Origin: a virus | Length of the DNA stretch: 37,147 bases | Strand: one strand, 5' to 3' | Virus record (IMG/VR): IMGVR_UViG_3300021963_000331 | Location: 1-37,147 of that record | Shown: piece after piece, positions 1 through 6,830 of the stretch | Position numbering within the stretch: position 1 is the stretch's first letter | Layout of the letters: every line of letters starts with the position of its first letter | Notes under the pieces: model-generated | The model's input: the letters and a program-made list of their open reading frames with translations, nothing else | What the model was told of the DNA's origin: nothing | Database searches by the model: none | Translations under genes and position numbers: made by a program

Positions 1-249
1 CTGGCGTCCTTCCATGAGGATCGCTTTACGATTGTTTAGAATGTGAAGAACTTTTTCCTTCTGACAATCATACAACTTAAATAGCTGTAGACCGTGGTCA
101 AGAGTAACAATCTGACAATAGTTCTCAATGAAATAAATTGGATCTTCCTGGCACTTTTCAATTTCTGCCAGTTGTTCTAAAGTAAAATTATGTTTATGAC
201 CAAGCGGCTTTAAGTTAATATTACCGTGATACGAGGATTCCTCACTCAT
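1..249 (-). CDS. gp17: Terminase large subunit, N-terminal part (cut by window edge)
   Basis: The first 83 residues of the packaging motor ATPase/nuclease. Seen: reading leftward from an ATG at 249 the frame stays open to base 1. It contains the segment DPIYFIENYCQIV, followed by LDHGLQLFKLYDCQ and NNRKAILMEGRQ. Known: this layout matches the start of the T4 gp17 ATPase domain, where an Arg-Gln pair begins the Walker A loop, so the window stops right at Walker A. The start overlaps the end of the gp16 gene by eight bases (ATGAGTGA), as expected for co-translated terminase subunits. The nuclease half lies outside the window. The gene is missed by ORF calling that requires both ends. Confidence 0.9.
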   Translation of the reverse strand, partial: MSEESSYHGNINLKPLGHKHNFTLEQLAEIEKCQEDPIYFIENYCQIVTLDHGLQLFKLYDCQKEKVLHILNNRKAILMEGRQ

Positions 250-706
250 GATCTATGACTTTTGCTTTCTCTGCTTTCAATGCTTTAAGTAAATCCGATG
301 TAGAACCAGAAAAGATGATATTGTTTTGTGTATCAATATTCTGTTTCTTGGGCTCTTCTTCACGCAATTTCTTTTTTGCATTTTGAAGGGCTAATAAATC
401 TTTAGCGGCATCGCCTTTGATCTTTAGTAGCTGACCTACAACTTCATATGCACGAGGACTATCACTGGCGAGAGCAACGTTCAACATGCCCTGTAATGCC
501 TGATCGGTTTGCTCTAGCGTAGAATTCAATTTGATTCTAGCCAAATTGTAATCGTCTTCAATATCGTCACCAGTAGATACGATTACTGGCACGGGTGGCT
601 CTTCTACCACTGCTGGTAATTTTTCTTCTTTAGAACTTAGGACTTCGTCCATATGTGTGCCAAAAATGGCATCTAATTTGTCGTATTGATTAGTCGAAGA
701 TTTCAT
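242..706 (-). CDS. gp16: Terminase small subunit
   Basis: A 154-residue protein between gp15 and gp17, the position and approximate size of T4 gp16 (164 residues), which regulates the packaging motor and forms rings. Seen: an acidic, proline-containing N-terminal part, a helical middle (DDYNLARIKLNSTLEQTDQA, then a segment with YEVVGQLLKIKGDAAKDLL) and a lysine-rich C-terminus ending KAEKAKVIDHE. The frame is open up to 883, but I place the start at 706 (MKSSTNQ). That ATG has a GGAG eight bases upstream and overlaps the gp15 end by only 17 bases. The upstream extension would lie antiparallel to no known family and just reads gp15 in another frame. Confidence 0.88.
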   Translation of the reverse strand: MKSSTNQYDKLDAIFGTHMDEVLSSKEEKLPAVVEEPPVPVIVSTGDDIEDDYNLARIKLNSTLEQTDQALQGMLNVALASDSPRAYEVVGQLLKIKGDAAKDLLALQNAKKKLREEEPKKQNIDTQNNIIFSGSTSDLLKALKAEKAKVIDHE

Positions 707-1466
707 CAAATTGCTCCACGTAATTCCAATCATCAAGATAAGACGCATCTTCCGGGGTATATGTTGCTTGATATCGAATCTTTTCCTGCGTGTCAGGTGA
801 TGGTTCGAGTTTAGCATATGTATTTGCAATGGCAGTTTTAATAAAGCCTTGCTGATCAACTGGCCCATAAAAATTAAGACCAAGTGTGAAGTTCATGTTC
901 CAGACAATAGATTGTCTTTGGGTGAACTCACCCTCATAGTTATCTTCATATGAGATATTATCTAGTATAATTTGTAAGTCCCTCTTGATACCCATCTCAG
1001 GTATATCTGTAATTGTTACACAGAAATCAGGATTAAAGAATGGTAAAATTTGTTCGATGATTTGTAGGCCATCGTCCTGGTTCTTTGTCATAATAAACAG
1101 AGAAATGCCTAGAGAATACGGAGTGCTAACATATTGCGTTCTTACTTTATTAGCATCATCTCCAACTCCTACGGCAGTATTCTTTTGTAGTATGGATAAT
1201 TTTTGATGAGGATTATATTCTAGATTAGTAATCTCAAAACCAATTCTAGGTAATGTCATAGCAGTAGAAGCTGGATCAATACCAGGTACCGCTGCAATTC
1301 TAGCTAAGAACTTTTGCTTAGGACCATATGCAAGCGGAACTCTAATAGATTGAGCAACTTCACCCGCAGAGTTTTTACGTTGAATAGTAAGTTGATTGAA
1401 TATAGTTCCGAAAGCAATGATAGCTTTTCGAATGTGTTGGTGATAAAAGTGTTGTTTCAAAAACAT
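690..1466 (-). CDS. gp15: Tail sheath stabiliser / tail terminator (neck) protein
   Basis: A 258-residue homologue of T4 gp15 (272 residues), which caps the finished tail tube and sheath and connects to the neck. Seen: the N-terminus MFLKQHFYHQHIRKAIIAFG, then a segment with QSIRVPLAYGPKQKFLAR and LPRIGFEITNLEYNP, all typical of the gp15 family. It follows gp14 through a TAATG stop/start overlap at 1466, and its 3' end overlaps gp16 by 17 bases. The order gp13-gp14-gp15-gp16-gp17 is that of T4, which makes the identification strong. No signal peptide, membrane segment or frameshift is visible. Confidence 0.93.
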   Translation of the reverse strand: MFLKQHFYHQHIRKAIIAFGTIFNQLTIQRKNSAGEVAQSIRVPLAYGPKQKFLARIAAVPGIDPASTAMTLPRIGFEITNLEYNPHQKLSILQKNTAVGVGDDANKVRTQYVSTPYSLGISLFIMTKNQDDGLQIIEQILPFFNPDFCVTITDIPEMGIKRDLQIILDNISYEDNYEGEFTQRQSIVWNMNFTLGLNFYGPVDQQGFIKTAIANTYAKLEPSPDTQEKIRYQATYTPEDASYLDDWNYVEQFDEIFD

Positions 1467-2218
1467 TATACAGCCCTAACCTGAACTTCACCGAATGGAT
1501 TGAATGCAGAGAAGTCTACAAATTCTGCCGCTTGTCTTTCAAAATCATCGGTCTGATCTAGAGGATCAACATTTGTAGTTGCACTTTCTTGAAGGATAAT
1601 ATTAGCTCCGGTGTGGTCTAACACATAATCTCCACTTTCCATAATAAGTTGCCAACCAAAAGTATCTTGAGTTTTACCAGCAATGATACTATCAATCTCT
1701 TGAATACCAGTATTAATGTTTTCAGAACTAAATTCAAATACTTGACAAGACATTCTATATGTATAAATCTTACCGAGTTGATAAAATGGATTTAGAAAAT
1801 CGACATAATCGATTTGAAAGAAAGTCTTGGTCTTAGGAAAGAATAGCAAATCGCCTTCTGCAGGACGTTCTGGTAACTGGAGATTGTCAGCGTTTCTACC
1901 CACAGATTCTTCCCAGCGGCGTCTTGCTACAACGAAAGTAGCATTAGAGCGAAACTCAAAGCCAAACTTAGTCAGTAATTCGCCTTGACCTTCGAAGCCT
2001 TCTGTATTCTCTAGATACATTTCTAGAGGATATGCTTGTGCGAAGAATGATAACGGATCTTCACCTAGAATAGGATCTTTATTAGCTATCGTTCTTGGCA
2101 GATAGTAAACATCATGTCCATATATCTTCATGCTTTCGATAATCAGGTCCTCCAACAAACGTTGTTCGTTTGTTGTGCCAGATGTATTTCCTGATTGAAA
2201 GTAGAAGTTAGTGGGCAT
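1466..2218 (-). CDS. gp14: Neck protein gp14 (head completion)
   Basis: A 250-residue homologue of T4 gp14 (256 residues), which joins the filled head to the tail together with gp13. Seen: MPTNFYFQSGNTSGTTNEQR, then DLIIESMKIYGHDVYYLPR and a segment with ILGEDPLSFFAQAYPLEMYL. These are the most conserved parts of the family. A central FEFRSNATFVVARRRWEE segment and a C-terminal acidic stretch (DPLDQTDDFERQAAEF) follow. It lies four bases downstream of gp13 and ends in a TAATG overlap with gp15, so the neck genes form a tight co-translated block. The gene is complete and unremarkable in length. Confidence 0.93.
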   Translation of the reverse strand: MPTNFYFQSGNTSGTTNEQRLLEDLIIESMKIYGHDVYYLPRTIANKDPILGEDPLSFFAQAYPLEMYLENTEGFEGQGELLTKFGFEFRSNATFVVARRRWEESVGRNADNLQLPERPAEGDLLFFPKTKTFFQIDYVDFLNPFYQLGKIYTYRMSCQVFEFSSENINTGIQEIDSIIAGKTQDTFGWQLIMESGDYVLDHTGANIILQESATTNVDPLDQTDDFERQAAEFVDFSAFNPFGEVQVRAV

Positions 2219-2222
2219 GATC

Positions 2223-3191
2223 TTATCCCACCATGAAATCTACAGGAAGTTCCGAACTCATTTGCATGTCTGCACGGATCATTCTGATTTCTTCTACTGC
2301 TTCATCATAGACTTGTTGGCCGTTCATAACAATACCGCCTGGTAGTTGCATGCCACCAAACTTCTTCATATTATCACCCCACTGCTTTTTGATTAGTGCG
2401 GTTGCATATTCTTTTAAGAAGCGGTCATCATAGACTTTAGAGTAAACGGTAGGATCAACAATACGATAGCATTCTACAATGATGTAGTCACCGGGATCAA
2501 AAACATCTTCCCAGTTACAATGAATTTCTAGCTTATCAGTCTTACGATTGTATGCAAATGATCTATCGCCTACGAGAAGCATATCTAGCATATCTAGATA
2601 TTGTTTCATTTGTGTATAATAAATCATATCCGCAGACAGAAGATTATACATATCATTCATGCGGAATTGATAGATAACATCAAACATATTGTTTGCGTTA
2701 TTCATACCAGAACTAGGACCATTAACTGGCAATACTCTGATAACACCAATTACTGCATCAGGAATAGAGACATATCCGTTTTGAATATCACCCGGTGTAT
2801 AAAAATCAGAAGATGCTAATGATCTACTGAATCCCGATTTTTCGCCGGTCATTATCTCACTGGCAACAAAAGTTCCAGATACTTTGCTTACCGATAGAGT
2901 TGTTCCTGTGATATCAACAACTTTACATTTTGCGCCTGATGTTGCACCAACAATGTTTTCTCCAATCTCAAAAGATGGAGCAGAAAGTCCAGAAACCTTT
3001 AGTGTAGCACCAGTTACTTTATGATGTAGATAGATTCTTTCTACGCCATCAAAATGAAACTCTTGGAAATATTGTAAGGCATCATCGATACGATCCTGAA
3101 CTTGATCATCATCGACATTGATTTCAATTACTGGAAATCCAAGTCTACGAAGACAGTAATCGATTAGCCCTTGTCTTGATGAAACCGTCAT
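2223..3191 (-). CDS. gp13: Neck protein gp13 (head completion)
   Basis: A 322-residue homologue of T4 gp13 (309 residues), partner of gp14 at the head-tail junction. Seen: the N-terminus with RQGLIDYCLRRLGFPVIEI and DRIDDALQYFQEFHFDGVER is diagnostic. The C-terminal half has the conserved EIHCNWEDVFDPGDYIIVEC and LKEYATALIKKQWGDN segments. Residues of about 58-125 contain a glycine-rich beta segment with two copies of a motif like E-N/M-x-(V/T)G-(A/E)-x-SG, of a kind common in phage tail beta domains. I see it as a possible inserted module, not proven. The start at 3191 has an AGGATAA ribosome-binding site seven to eight bases upstream. Confidence 0.93.
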   Translation of the reverse strand: MTVSSRQGLIDYCLRRLGFPVIEINVDDDQVQDRIDDALQYFQEFHFDGVERIYLHHKVTGATLKVSGLSAPSFEIGENIVGATSGAKCKVVDITGTTLSVSKVSGTFVASEIMTGEKSGFSRSLASSDFYTPGDIQNGYVSIPDAVIGVIRVLPVNGPSSGMNNANNMFDVIYQFRMNDMYNLLSADMIYYTQMKQYLDMLDMLLVGDRSFAYNRKTDKLEIHCNWEDVFDPGDYIIVECYRIVDPTVYSKVYDDRFLKEYATALIKKQWGDNMKKFGGMQLPGGIVMNGQQVYDEAVEEIRMIRADMQMSSELPVDFMVG

Positions 3192-3200
3192 TTTTTATCC

Positions 3201-3446
3201 TTATCCTGCTGCCTCAGTTACTAACCCAAAATCATAGGAAGTAACTGCAATGTCTGTCAAGTATCCGAAGTCTTGTGGAATAGAAGCCGATGTTTGACTA
3301 ATAAATTCCACTACCAAACCAGAACTATCTTTAGAGAAAATCTTTTTATCTGCTAAGTTAATTGCCAGCTCCCCTATCGCCAAATCAGCTGGCGATGGAA
3401 TGGCGTTTGGAGTCTCACTTCTTTTTACTTGAACGATGGTCGACAT
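3201..3446 (-). CDS. Small fibre/baseplate-attachment protein
   Basis: An 81-residue protein. Seen: the N-terminus MSTIVQVKRSETPNAIPSPA, with DLAIGELAINLADKKIFSKD next, is the same kind of module that opens the fibre encoded at 6831-8291 (MSTIIQIKRS). Known: this module is frequent at the N-termini of phage fibre proteins, where it probably docks the fibre to the tail. Here there is essentially no fibre shaft or receptor-binding end, so it may be an adaptor or a truncated fibre. Its ATG overlaps the stop of the upstream gene (TAATG at 3446), and it is the last gene before the neck block. The exact role is unknown. Confidence 0.7.
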   Translation of the reverse strand: MSTIVQVKRSETPNAIPSPADLAIGELAINLADKKIFSKDSSGLVVEFISQTSASIPQDFGYLTDIAVTSYDFGLVTEAAG

Positions 3447-3991
3447 TAGTTTAGAAGATTCCCTGATGCATCATAGATTGCAACGCGAGAGATAGAATAC
3501 CACTGTGTTGACGATGATGCCATTAATTCTATTGAACCATTTGCTGCGATAAGAATTGCAGCGTTCGCGGCTAATGCGTCGATTGTTCCGCCAGAAGCTG
3601 GATAAATCGAAAGAGCGTTTGCACCCTTGTTAACGATAATTATTCTACGACCAGCAGTGGCTGCAGGAAGAACAACACCAGAGCTGGCCGCAACTGTAGT
3701 GACCACATTGTAGTCTACGGTTAATGCAGTACCAGTTCCCTGTGTAGTGCCAGCTGCCGAAACTGCGTTATTATTGTTTACAGTTGCGCCATTCAGTGCA
3801 GGGGTAGTTAAAGTTTTATTTGTAAGCGTATCAGTTGTCGTTCTACCGACTAACGTATCTGTCGCTGCTGGTAATGTTAATGTGCCGGATGCGGCCGATG
3901 CGGCTTGAACGGTAGTCGTGCCACTTGAACTGCCAGATAATATGGCAGTGGGCGTAATAATCCCATTCTTTACCTTAAATTCGTTTGCCAT
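3446..3991 (-). CDS. Fibre-like virion protein with a shared C-terminal domain
   Basis: A 181-residue protein of fibre type. Seen: the N-terminus MANEFKVKNGIITPT, a Ser/Thr/Ala-rich beta segment with DTLTNKTLTTPALNG (the TLTNKTLT motif common in phage fibres), then a C-terminal domain of about 95 residues from YNVVTTVAASSGVVLP to the end, YDASGNLLN. The same domain closes the protein at 15816-16298 (YNLVTTVGSGAGVKLP to YDSSGTRLN), so the two are paralogous over that part. It sits between a hairpin at 4016-4037 and the 81-residue adaptor gene. No late promoter box is visible just upstream, so expression may rely on readthrough. A receptor-binding role is an inference. Confidence 0.75.
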   Translation of the reverse strand: MANEFKVKNGIITPTAILSGSSSGTTTVQAASAASGTLTLPAATDTLVGRTTTDTLTNKTLTTPALNGATVNNNNAVSAAGTTQGTGTALTVDYNVVTTVAASSGVVLPAATAGRRIIIVNKGANALSIYPASGGTIDALAANAAILIAANGSIELMASSSTQWYSISRVAIYDASGNLLN

Positions 3992-4015
3992 TTCGTTTCC
4001 CTATCCACGAATAAG

Positions 4016-4037
4016 AGGGGGAGGATTTCCTCCCCCT
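4016..4037 (-). terminator. GC-rich hairpin, likely transcription terminator
   Basis: A perfect nine-base-pair stem (AGGGGGAGG with CCTCCCCCT) and a four-base loop lie in the short gap directly after the 541-residue fibre gene. Read on the minus strand the hairpin is followed only by CTTATTCG, so the U-tract is weak and termination may be partial. It resembles the hairpin at 6800-6821 in stem length and loop size. Confidence 0.6.
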
Positions 4038-4046
4038 ATCTCAAAA

Positions 4047-5672
4047 TTAGATTGCAATCACTGTCTTTGTGATATTGATTGTAGCCGAAGTGGCTGAACC
4101 CATTGTCACTAATAGACGAACGTTACCAGTGCTGATATCGCTTGTAAATGTTGCAAGTGCGCCGTTTGTTTCAAGTGCGCCGTATTCAGTCATAGATGTT
4201 GTTGTGCCGTTATGGATCACAAGAATTTCAGAGAACTGATAGTTAGATCCCTGTGTGACTTGAACAAGATACTTAACAGAACGATATGAAGTGGCAGAAA
4301 ATGTATCAACTGCGGTTGCAGATGTAGTTGCAACTGTAGCCTGAACTACGTCTTGAACTGCAACAGTTGTACCACCAGAAGTCTGGCGAGTAATAGAACT
4401 CTTGATAGTTGGAGCAGTGCCGAATACTAGAGCGCCAGACCCAGTTTCATCTGAGATAACGCCAGCTAGTTCCGACGAAGATGTAGCAGCAAAGTCACTT
4501 AGCTTATTGCTTGTTGTTGCAAGAGTGCCTGACGATGGAACAGTAACAGATGAGCCGCCTGCTTGGGCAGTAAATGTTACGTTGCCTGTGTTGACGGTGA
4601 TTGTTCTACCACCATTGTTGACACCTGTACCACCATAAGTTGAGCCGATGACAGTAGCCTGCCAGGTACCAGTGCTTAGTGTGCCAACGCTAGTGAGCGA
4701 TGAGCCAGTAACACCTGAACCAAGGGTAGAACCAGACAGAACATCTGTACCATTGATCTTATATGTTTTACCCGATGCCAGATTGAATGTTTCGGTTGAA
4801 GTCCAGCCGTTAGTAGCACCCCAGGTAATTGTTTTATCTGTGGTACCCTTAAGGACAATACCACCACCAGCGGCTGTGATATCAGTAGGAGAAGCAACAG
4901 CACCAAGTTCCAGCGAAATGTCATCAACTGTAATAGTTGTTGAGTTAACTGTTGTGGTAGTACCATTTACAACAAGGTTACCAGTAACAGTAAGATCATT
5001 ATTAACAGTTGTAGTACCAGTTGATGCACCGATAGATAGCGATGTAGCTGCACCGAATGCGTTGATCGTAGTTGCCGTTGTATTAAATACTGCAAAAGTT
5101 GTCGATCCGGTTGTTACCGATGTAGTGAATGATGGCGATGTGCCAAAAACAACTAGACCAGATCCCGTCTCATCTGTCAGTGCAGAGAGAAGATTTGCAG
5201 AAGATGGTGTTGCAAGAAAAGTGGAAACGCCAGTGCCAAGACCAGAAACACCGGTCGAGATTGGAAGACCAGTAGCATTGGTTAATGTAACCGATGACGG
5301 TGTGCCAAGCGCTGGAGTTACAAGCGTAGGACTATTTGCAAACACTAGCGAACCTGTACCAGTTTCATCGGTAACTGCCGCAAGAAGGTTTGCCGAAGAT
5401 GGAGTAGCTAAGAAAGTTGCTACGCCTGTACCGAGTCCAGAAACACCAGTCGAGATTGGTAGACCCGTGCAGCTTGTTAGCGTACCAGAAGATGGTGTGC
5501 CAAGTGCGGGGGTTGTAAGTGTCGGACTTGTTAATGTCTTATTGGTTAAAGTCTGTGTAGCAGACAGTGTAACCACAACAGCAGTATCGACGGCCGCCGA
5601 TTGCAGCACACCGCTGTTGTTGAATACATCAACTGTCCCAATTCTCAGACCGTCTTTAATTTTAAATGCCAT
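4047..5672 (-). CDS. Tail fibre protein with tandem 65-residue repeats
   Basis: A 541-residue Ser/Thr/Gly-rich fibre protein. Seen: the N-terminus MAFKIKDGLRIGTVDVFNN (a common fibre start), TLTNKTLTSPTL, then two tandem copies of a 65-residue unit at about residues 50-114 and 115-179, with shared GLPISTGVSGLGTGV and LATPSSANLL. A partial third copy lies near residues 400-425 (ISDETGSGALVFGTAPTI). A segment NTTATTINAFGAAT is shared with the next gene upstream, and NGTTTTVNSTT with the 486-residue fibre. The C-terminal 110 residues are more varied and may bind the receptor. The start at 5672 has AAGGG upstream and a late promoter box 26 bases before the ATG. Confidence 0.85.
   Translation of the reverse strand: MAFKIKDGLRIGTVDVFNNSGVLQSAAVDTAVVVTLSATQTLTNKTLTSPTLTTPALGTPSSGTLTSCTGLPISTGVSGLGTGVATFLATPSSANLLAAVTDETGTGSLVFANSPTLVTPALGTPSSVTLTNATGLPISTGVSGLGTGVSTFLATPSSANLLSALTDETGSGLVVFGTSPSFTTSVTTGSTTFAVFNTTATTINAFGAATSLSIGASTGTTTVNNDLTVTGNLVVNGTTTTVNSTTITVDDISLELGAVASPTDITAAGGGIVLKGTTDKTITWGATNGWTSTETFNLASGKTYKINGTDVLSGSTLGSGVTGSSLTSVGTLSTGTWQATVIGSTYGGTGVNNGGRTITVNTGNVTFTAQAGGSSVTVPSSGTLATTSNKLSDFAATSSSELAGVISDETGSGALVFGTAPTIKSSITRQTSGGTTVAVQDVVQATVATTSATAVDTFSATSYRSVKYLVQVTQGSNYQFSEILVIHNGTTTSMTEYGALETNGALATFTSDISTGNVRLLVTMGSATSATINITKTVIAI
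5136..5525 (-). repeat. Two tandem 195-bp units in the fibre gene
   Basis: Reading leftward, bases 5525-5331 and 5330-5136 encode two 65-residue copies that begin PTL(T/V)TPALGTPSS and end near DETG(T/S)G. The protein copies are nearly identical; the third positions differ, so the duplication is not very recent or is maintained by selection on the protein. Confidence 0.85.
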
Positions 5673-5697
5673 TGTTTTTACCCTTTATCTTTTTTAT

Positions 5698-5705
5698 TAT
5701 TTATG
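5698..5705 (-). promoter_or_regulatory. T4-type late promoter box (CATAAATA)
   Basis: On the minus strand CATAAATA lies 26 bases upstream of the fibre ATG at 5672, the same spacing as the TATAAATA box at 8921-8928 to its gene. Known: T4 late promoters consist of a single -10-like TATAAATA recognised by the phage sigma factor gp55, and related phages tolerate changes at the first base. The predicted leader would be about 19 bases and would hold the ribosome-binding site. Confidence 0.55.
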
Positions 5706-5707
5706 TT

Positions 5708-6586
5708 TTAGATGACTCTTCTAAACTTAAAAACATAGTTTGCCGCAGAAGCATTGTCAGAATTTGAATAAATCTGTAGCTTCAATACGGTATTTGATCT
5801 ATAAGTTCTTAAATATACTCCGGCATCACTAGAGCCACCCGCTCTATGTAATTGAATTTCATCTGAGGGTAATTCCATAGACGAATTGGTAGAGCCAGAA
5901 AACCAGCTCATTGTACCAGAATAGTATTCATTGGTGTTAAATCCACCAGAGCCAGCATCATTCGCATATAGCTGAATGATATAAGTTCCTGTTGGGAGAT
6001 CCGTTCCTTGAATTCCAACATCTTGCCAGTCAGTAGTTAGCGTTAAACTTTTTGTTACTTGTGATATCTGGTCAATTTCAGTACCAGATGATGGAGATAA
6101 TCCACTATGAGTAAGTTTATTGTTAACTGTGGTTGTGCCAGTTGATGCGCCGATAGACAATGCTGTTGCTGCACCGAAGGCATTTATGGTTGTGGCAGTA
6201 GTGTTAAGAAGGTTAAAAGATGAACTTCCCGTTGTTATCGATGTAGTTACAACTGGGCTAGTTAGTGTCTTATTTGTAAGCGTTTCTGATCCGGTGAGAG
6301 AAACAAAATCATCACCTGATAGCGCCGCATTAAACTCTGCAAGTGTGCCGGTTAGTGTATTATCTGATAGATCGAATGTCTTATTAGCAAGAGTATTCGT
6401 TGATCCAGCAGTAACGGCAACAGTATTAGAAAGATCAGCAAGGGCAACTTCATACCCGCCAGCGGTAACACCATCGTGAACAACGAGCGTATTTTTAGAT
6501 GTATTGACGGTGATTTCGGCGATAGCACCAGTAAATGCACTATGCTCCGAAGTCGTTCCTCGTCTAAATTGAACTCTTGTTGCCAT
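5708..6586 (-). CDS. Tail fibre with major-tropism-determinant-like N-terminus
   Basis: A 292-residue fibre. Seen: residues 1-50 (MATRVQFRRGTTSEHSAF, then TVNTSKNTLVVHDGVTAGG) closely follow, from memory, the N-terminal domain of Mtd, the receptor-binding protein of Bordetella phage BPP-1, which trimerises and docks to the tail. A TLANKTFDLSDNTLTG and TLTNKTLTSPVV shaft and a segment shared with the 541-residue fibre (NTTATTINAFGAAT) follow. The C-terminal 130 residues are a distinct domain with Gly, Ser and Tyr (TGTYIIQLYANDAG; FRRVI at the end), probably receptor-binding. There is no C-lectin fold signature of Mtd, and no reverse transcriptase in the window. AGGACACC precedes the ATG. Confidence 0.8.
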   Translation of the reverse strand: MATRVQFRRGTTSEHSAFTGAIAEITVNTSKNTLVVHDGVTAGGYEVALADLSNTVAVTAGSTNTLANKTFDLSDNTLTGTLAEFNAALSGDDFVSLTGSETLTNKTLTSPVVTTSITTGSSSFNLLNTTATTINAFGAATALSIGASTGTTTVNNKLTHSGLSPSSGTEIDQISQVTKSLTLTTDWQDVGIQGTDLPTGTYIIQLYANDAGSGGFNTNEYYSGTMSWFSGSTNSSMELPSDEIQLHRAGGSSDAGVYLRTYRSNTVLKLQIYSNSDNASAANYVFKFRRVI

Positions 6587-6599
6587 CTAGGTGTCCTAT

Positions 6600-6782
6600 T
6601 TAATTGCTAAAGTCATTCGATGGCGTTTCTTCCGATGCCTGTTCGATAACTTTTTTCAATTCAACAATTTCTTCGTTTGCCAAAGTTAATTGTGTAGAAA
6701 GCATAACATTATCTAATGTAAGTGCTTTTAGTTTTTCAGCAAGATTATTAATATATTGATTGATTAACTTTGTCTGATCCAT
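6600..6782 (-). CDS. Short coiled-coil protein
   Basis: A 60-residue protein between two fibre genes. Seen: almost entirely helical with a heptad pattern (INQYINNLAEKLKALTLDNV, then LTLANEEIVELKKVIEQ) and a polar C-terminal tail. I start it at the ATG at 6782, because GGGGA lies six bases upstream. The longer frame starts with a TTG at 6794. In size and fold type it recalls T4 gp57A, the 79-residue coiled-coil chaperone needed for long and short tail fibres, but I see no clear sequence match, so this is only a suggestion. It could also be a small structural trimerisation piece. Confidence 0.65.
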   Translation of the reverse strand: MDQTKLINQYINNLAEKLKALTLDNVMLSTQLTLANEEIVELKKVIEQASEETPSNDFSN

Positions 6783-6799
6783 AATATTCCCCAAAAGTC

Positions 6800-6821
6800 G
6801 GGAGGGAATTTCTTCCCTCCC
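6800..6821 (-). terminator. GC-rich hairpin, likely transcription terminator
   Basis: A perfect nine-base-pair stem (GGGAGGGAA with TTCCCTCCC) and a four-base loop lie between the 486-residue fibre gene and the coiled-coil gene. On the minus strand it is followed by GACTTTTG, a short T run, consistent with an intrinsic terminator after the fibre gene. Confidence 0.65.
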
Positions 6822-6830
6822 TATTATTTA

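Noticed and set aside
707-883. Longer terminase small subunit start
   Set aside because: The upstream part is gp15 in another frame and has no ribosome-binding site; the ATG at 706 has GGAG at good spacing.
4648-5715. A 355-residue plus-strand open frame opposite the 541-residue fibre gene
   Set aside because: It is Val/Pro-rich, lacks a ribosome-binding site, mirrors the Thr/Gly repeats of the fibre on the other strand and repeats with the same period. Low-complexity fibres often leave the antisense frame open.
5708-6586. A diversity-generating retroelement suggested by the Mtd-like N-terminus
   Set aside because: No reverse transcriptase, template repeat or variable C-lectin end is present in the window. 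The docking domain alone does not imply the system.
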